A stretch of 64,000 nucleotides of DNA from Victivallales bacterium (GTDB taxonomy: Bacteria; Verrucomicrobiota; Lentisphaeria; Victivallales; GWF2-38-69): assembly GCA_021733985.1 (NCBI GenBank), contig JAIPJT010000005.1:28481-92480 (forward strand). Direction: 5' to 3'. Both the position numbers and the translations under genes were made by a program. The notes under the pieces were generated by a model. It had not been told where the DNA came from. It saw nothing but the letters and a program-made list of their open reading frames with translations, and made no database searches. This document shows, in pieces, positions 60,517-64,000 of this stretch (position 1 is its first letter; every line of letters starts with the position of its first letter).

Positions 60517-62634
60517 CCTTCCCATCTGCTGCGTATAGAGATAATGATATATACCTTCTGCTGCCATAAGTTCACTATGTGAACCGTATTCTACGATTTC
60601 GCCTCTTTCCATAGATATAATTTTATCTGCTTCACGAAGTGTAGACAGTCTATGCGCAATTATAATTACAGTCCTTCCTTTGCAAATATTTTTAAGGTTA
60701 TTTTGTATTGCTCTTTCGGATTCATAATCCAGTGCGGAAGTAGCTTCATCGAATATAAGTATTTTTGGGTTTGTCAGCAGTGCCCGGGCAATTGCTATCC
60801 GCTGTTTTTGTCCACCGGACAGGGCAGAACCTCTTTCTCCAACCTGCGTGTTGTATGCCTCCGGGAAATCTGTTATAAAATCGTGTGCTCCTGCTGATTT
60901 AGCAACTCTTACGATATCTTCCATCGAAGTCGACGGTTTATGAATGCAGATATTTTCTCTTATTGTTCCGCTGAAAAGAAAGCTTTCCTGTAGGACCACA
61001 CCTAACTGGCGTCTCAGCCATGCGGGGTCAGCCAGTGATATATCAACGCCGTCTATAAGTATTTTGCCGCTTTCCGGTATATATAAGCGTTGAAGGAGTT
61101 TTGAAAGAGTGCTTTTTCCTGAACCGCTCCTGCCTACTATTCCTACAGTAATTCCTGCTGGAATTTCAAAAGTGACATCACGTATAACTTCGGGTAATCC
61201 GGGAGTATATCTGAAACGAACACCTTCCAATCTGACATTTCCGGTTATCCCGGGGAGGGTAGCTTTTGAAGGATCAAGCGAAGGCTCGGGTTTTGTTTTG
61301 AAAATATCACTTAGTTTCCTGATAGAAACTCCTACCTGCTGGAAGCTCTGCCACATTTGTATAATTCTAAGTATAGGCCCGCTGACACGCCCTGAAAGCA
61401 TTCTGAAAGCTATTAAAGCACCTACAGACATATCTCCTTTTATCACAAGCATTGCTCCCATCCACAGGATAGCAACATCCGATATCCTTTGTATCATCTG
61501 TCCGCTCGAACCTGCTATTCCGGAAAGCTTAGCCAGTTTGAAACCTGATTTAACGTACTGAGCAAGGACTTCCTCCCATTTTTTCTGCGACTGAGGCTCC
61601 AGAGCAAAGGTCTTTACTGTCTGTACGCCAGTTACATTTTCTACAAGATAGGAGTTGCTTTCGGCGCCGTATTGGAATTTTTCATCAAGCCTGGTCCGAT
61701 ACATCGGGTTGACAATAAGGGAAAGAATGATAAAAAGGGGAATGAAGCCTATAAAAATCAGGCTTAGTGTGCTGCTGTAAAAAAACATAACAAACAGGTA
61801 AACAGCAATGAACATCATATCCAGCAGTGATGAGAGGGGGGCTCCTGTAAGGAATTCTCTTATTTGTTCAACCTGTCTTACCCTTGCAATAGTATCTCCC
61901 ACCTTCCGGTTCTCAAAATATCTTAAAGGGAGACTTAAAAGATGTCTGAAAACCTTTGCGCCCAGTACAACATCTATTTTGTTTGTGGTGTTTGCAAAGA
62001 GGACTGTCCTCGCCATGCCGAGTACACCCTCGAATAATATTATTATTAACAACCCGATTGCCAGGGCATTAAGCATTGAAAACCCTTTATGAACGAGAAC
62101 TTTATCTATTACAACCTGCATCACGATAGGTGTCCCCAATCCTAAAAGCTGGATACATAGCGAAGCGAGCAGAACATCTTTCAAAGCTTTTTTATATTTC
62201 CAGATTGCCGGGATAAACCATTTCAGTCCGAATATTTCTTCTTTTAAATGCGAGGCTTTAGGGGAGATAAGTATAAATGTCCCGCTTGCTGCTGAATTTA
62301 ATTTTTCTTCTGTTATTACTTCAGGTTTATTGTTTCCAGGGTCAAGAAAAAGCCATCCGCCGTTTTTGGGATCTTTTTTTGCTAAAATTCCGAATGAACC
62401 GTTATTCATTTTTATAATTGCCGGAAGAGGAATTTTGTCCAGCCTGTCTAATGAGGTGCTTACCTTTTTTGCCCTGAGCTTAAGGCCTCCGGCAATTTTT
62501 ATAAGACTTTTTATATCAGGTTCTTTGTTCTTATCCAGTGCGTACGCATGCATTATCTGCTGTGTATCTGCGTGTTTGCCGTGAAGTCCGGCAAGAATTG
62601 TCAGACACTCTATACCTGTATTTTTGTTCCCCAT
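60505..62634 (-). CDS. Type I secretion ABC transporter (permease/ATPase) with degenerate C39-like domain
   Basis: C39-like N-terminus 'NTGIECLTILAGLHGKHADTQQIMHAY' (apparently no catalytic Cys/His), TM region, 'VGIVGRSGSGKSTLSKLLQRLYIPESGKILIDGVDI', 'ALSGGQKQRIAIARALLTNPKILIFDEATSALD'. Confidence 0.95.
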   Translation of the reverse strand: MGNKNTGIECLTILAGLHGKHADTQQIMHAYALDKNKEPDIKSLIKIAGGLKLRAKKVSTSLDRLDKIPLPAIIKMNNGSFGILAKKDPKNGGWLFLDPGNNKPEVITEEKLNSAASGTFILISPKASHLKEEIFGLKWFIPAIWKYKKALKDVLLASLCIQLLGLGTPIVMQVVIDKVLVHKGFSMLNALAIGLLIIILFEGVLGMARTVLFANTTNKIDVVLGAKVFRHLLSLPLRYFENRKVGDTIARVRQVEQIREFLTGAPLSSLLDMMFIAVYLFVMFFYSSTLSLIFIGFIPLFIILSLIVNPMYRTRLDEKFQYGAESNSYLVENVTGVQTVKTFALEPQSQKKWEEVLAQYVKSGFKLAKLSGIAGSSGQMIQRISDVAILWMGAMLVIKGDMSVGALIAFRMLSGRVSGPILRIIQMWQSFQQVGVSIRKLSDIFKTKPEPSLDPSKATLPGITGNVRLEGVRFRYTPGLPEVIRDVTFEIPAGITVGIVGRSGSGKSTLSKLLQRLYIPESGKILIDGVDISLADPAWLRRQLGVVLQESFLFSGTIRENICIHKPSTSMEDIVRVAKSAGAHDFITDFPEAYNTQVGERGSALSGGQKQRIAIARALLTNPKILIFDEATSALDYESERAIQNNLKNICKGRTVIIIAHRLSTLREADKIISMERGEIVEYGSHSELMAAEGIYHYLYTQQMGRERL

Positions 62635-62658
62635 CGTATATTTACTCCCTATTTTTTT

Positions 62659-62770
62659 AGACTACAGACTGTAGACAGTAGACCACAGACTATAGACAGC
62701 CGACTTCAGACTAGAGACTAGAGACTAGAGACTTCAGAGTAGAGTCTCCAGTCCACAGTCTACCGTCTCT
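62659..62770. repeat. Heptad tandem array 3
   Basis: 16 contiguous heptads: agactac agactgt agacagt agaccac agactat agacagc cgacttc agactag x3 agacttc agagtag agtctcc agtccac agtctac cgtctct. Confidence 0.97.
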
Positions 62771-63134
62771 TATCTGTGAGTTCCCTTTCAATATATTTAA
62801 TTAAACCAGTTAAGCATTTTGATGTTTGAGTTATTAACTCTTTTATATCTTCGTATCTTTCAGGCTGCAAATATCGCAGACGATATGCGAGGTAAAGAAA
62901 ATAATCCGTTTCATTTAAAGAACCTTTTGCTATATCAAGGAAACGCAAGTAATCTTTTAAGGTTTTCCTACCTGCACCCTCGGCTATATTCGCAGGTACG
63001 GAGCAGGCCGCACGTCTGAACTGAGAAGTCATGGAAAATTTTTCTTCTTTAGGAAAATATCGTGTAACTTTGTATATTTTTAGAGCAAGTTCATCTGATA
63101 GCTTCCATACTTTTATTTTTCTATAGTTTCTCAT
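62760..63134 (-). CDS. Four-helix-bundle protein (TIGR02436 / 23S rRNA intervening-sequence type)
   Basis: 'MRNYRKIKVWKLSDELALKIYKVTRYFPKEEKFSMTSQFRRAACSVPANIAEGAGRKTLKDYLRFLDIAKGSLNETDYFLYLAYRL'. Confidence 0.93.
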   Translation of the reverse strand: MRNYRKIKVWKLSDELALKIYKVTRYFPKEEKFSMTSQFRRAACSVPANIAEGAGRKTLKDYLRFLDIAKGSLNETDYFLYLAYRLRYLQPERYEDIKELITQTSKCLTGLIKYIERELTDKRR

Positions 63135-63153
63135 TTTTTTAAATCTCCTTCTT

Positions 63154-63297
63154 AGACTACAGACAACAGAGCACAGGCTATAGACCGTAGACTACAGACC
63201 GTAGACTTTAGACTAGAGACTTTGGACCACAGACAACAGACTATAGACTTCAGTAGAGTCTACCGTCTCCAGTCTAACGTCTAACGTCTAACGTCTT
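63154..63297. repeat. Heptad tandem array 4
   Basis: About 20 heptads: agactac agacaac agagcac aggctat agaccgt agactac ... agacttc, then GTCT every 7 bp at 63258-63296. Confidence 0.97.
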
Positions 63298-64000
63298 CAT
63301 TCTCAGTGGATTGTATCCAGTGGTTTGCAAGTATATCTTTTGTGTCCTGTCGTTTTTCATCCAGAGCTTTAGTCCATGAAATTCCCTTTTCATCTTCATA
63401 GCATGCCATAGCCTGTGAAAGCTGTGTAGTCAACTTATGGGTTATGGATGCATCATTTGTTTTGATTGTTTCAATTTTATTATCTCTGGATTCATTGAAC
63501 CATCCGGACACTGTAATGCTGTCGCTCGAATCATTCATTCTGAGCAGCAGGTCATCAGCCATTTTACTCAGTACAATGGTTCGTGATTCGGTACCTATTT
63601 TTAAAGTATCATTTCCTGATGTGTCGCTTACAGTATCCTGCCCGTCACCTTCGTTGAATATGTATGTATCATTTCCTGAACCCCCTTTAAGGATATCATT
63701 GCCTTTGTTGCCTGTAAGGCTGTCATTCCCGCTTCCGCTATTCACTGAGTTGTTTGTATCATTAAGAGAAACTTTATCATCTGCAAAACTATCTTTTGAT
63801 GAACTAAAAGTTTTAACTGCAAACTCAAACTTTTCTACATCGTCATAGATGTAATTTATTTTCTTAGTGGATATTTCCTGGACAGTATAACGTTTATTTC
63901 TGGAATCAAAACCTACCATGTAATCATTACGGTTACCGGCAAATTTAACATTGTCCGTACCGTCGCCTCCGCGCACAAGTTCATAGCCTTTATCGGTTTC
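63281..64000 (-). CDS. RTX (hemolysin-type Ca2+-binding repeat) protein, C-terminal part, 5' end beyond window
   Basis: 'GSGNDSLTGNKGNDILKGGSGNDTYIFNEGDGQDTV', C-terminal 'TQLSQAMACYEDEKGISW'; frame remains open to position 64000 (ETDKGYELVRGGDG...). Confidence 0.92.
   Translation of the reverse strand, partial: ETDKGYELVRGGDGTDNVKFAGNRNDYMVGFDSRNKRYTVQEISTKKINYIYDDVEKFEFAVKTFSSSKDSFADDKVSLNDTNNSVNSGSGNDSLTGNKGNDILKGGSGNDTYIFNEGDGQDTVSDTSGNDTLKIGTESRTIVLSKMADDLLLRMNDSSDSITVSGWFNESRDNKIETIKTNDASITHKLTTQLSQAMACYEDEKGISWTKALDEKRQDTKDILANHWIQSTENEDVRR

Noticed and set aside
60196-60582. 128-aa + strand ORF with 'LISILILILILVLILL' hydrophobic run
   Set aside because: Translation of the hexad/heptad repeat tract and MITE remnant; hydrophobicity is a by-product of the repeat, no plausible start context.
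61109-61561. 150-aa + strand ORF inside the T1SS ABC gene
   Set aside because: Antisense to conserved ABC ATPase sequence.
60043-63297. CRISPR array interpretation of the repeats
   Set aside because: Period is 7 bp with no unique spacers of ~30 nt and no cas genes.
62659-63297. Diversity-generating retroelement (Avd-like four-helix protein)
   Set aside because: No reverse transcriptase, template repeat or variable repeat seen; the sequence is closer to the TIGR02436/IVS type than to Avd.

Overview
This is a low-GC, bacterial-looking 64 kb window that is mostly ordinary chromosomal coding sequence. I read about 43 CDS by eye from the ORF track and noticed no rRNA, tRNA or CRISPR array. Core genes include holA, nadB, prfB, dut, argD-argF, fhs, alr, serS, uxaC, tolB and a poly(A)-polymerase/CCA-type nucleotidyltransferase. 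Others are a GT4 + GH13 phosphorylase pair, an AsmA-like protein, an ABC/GldG/DUF4340 cluster and two divergent PilT-like ATPases.

Three areas stand out. (1) 8.0-15.6 kb is an AmmeMemoRadiSam locus. The radical SAM gene, a 62-aa Tat-like small ORF and a Memo-AMMECR1 fusion are translationally coupled or nearly so. They are followed by a 1324-aa membrane protein joining spermidine-synthase-like, FMN-binding and NosR/NapH-like [4Fe-4S] modules. (2) 58.6-64.0 kb is a type I secretion / RTX locus whose intergenic junctions carry 7-bp-period arrays (AGACTNN...NNAGTCT). The arrays supply the stop codons of three successive genes and bracket a TIGR02436-type four-helix-bundle gene, which looks like a possible mobile cassette. 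(3) Several short dispersed intergenic repeat families, including a ~180 bp MITE-like element with terminal inverted repeats, sit preferentially at gene 3' ends. One MITE copy is truncated exactly where heptad repeats begin.

All family names come from motif recognition without database searches.
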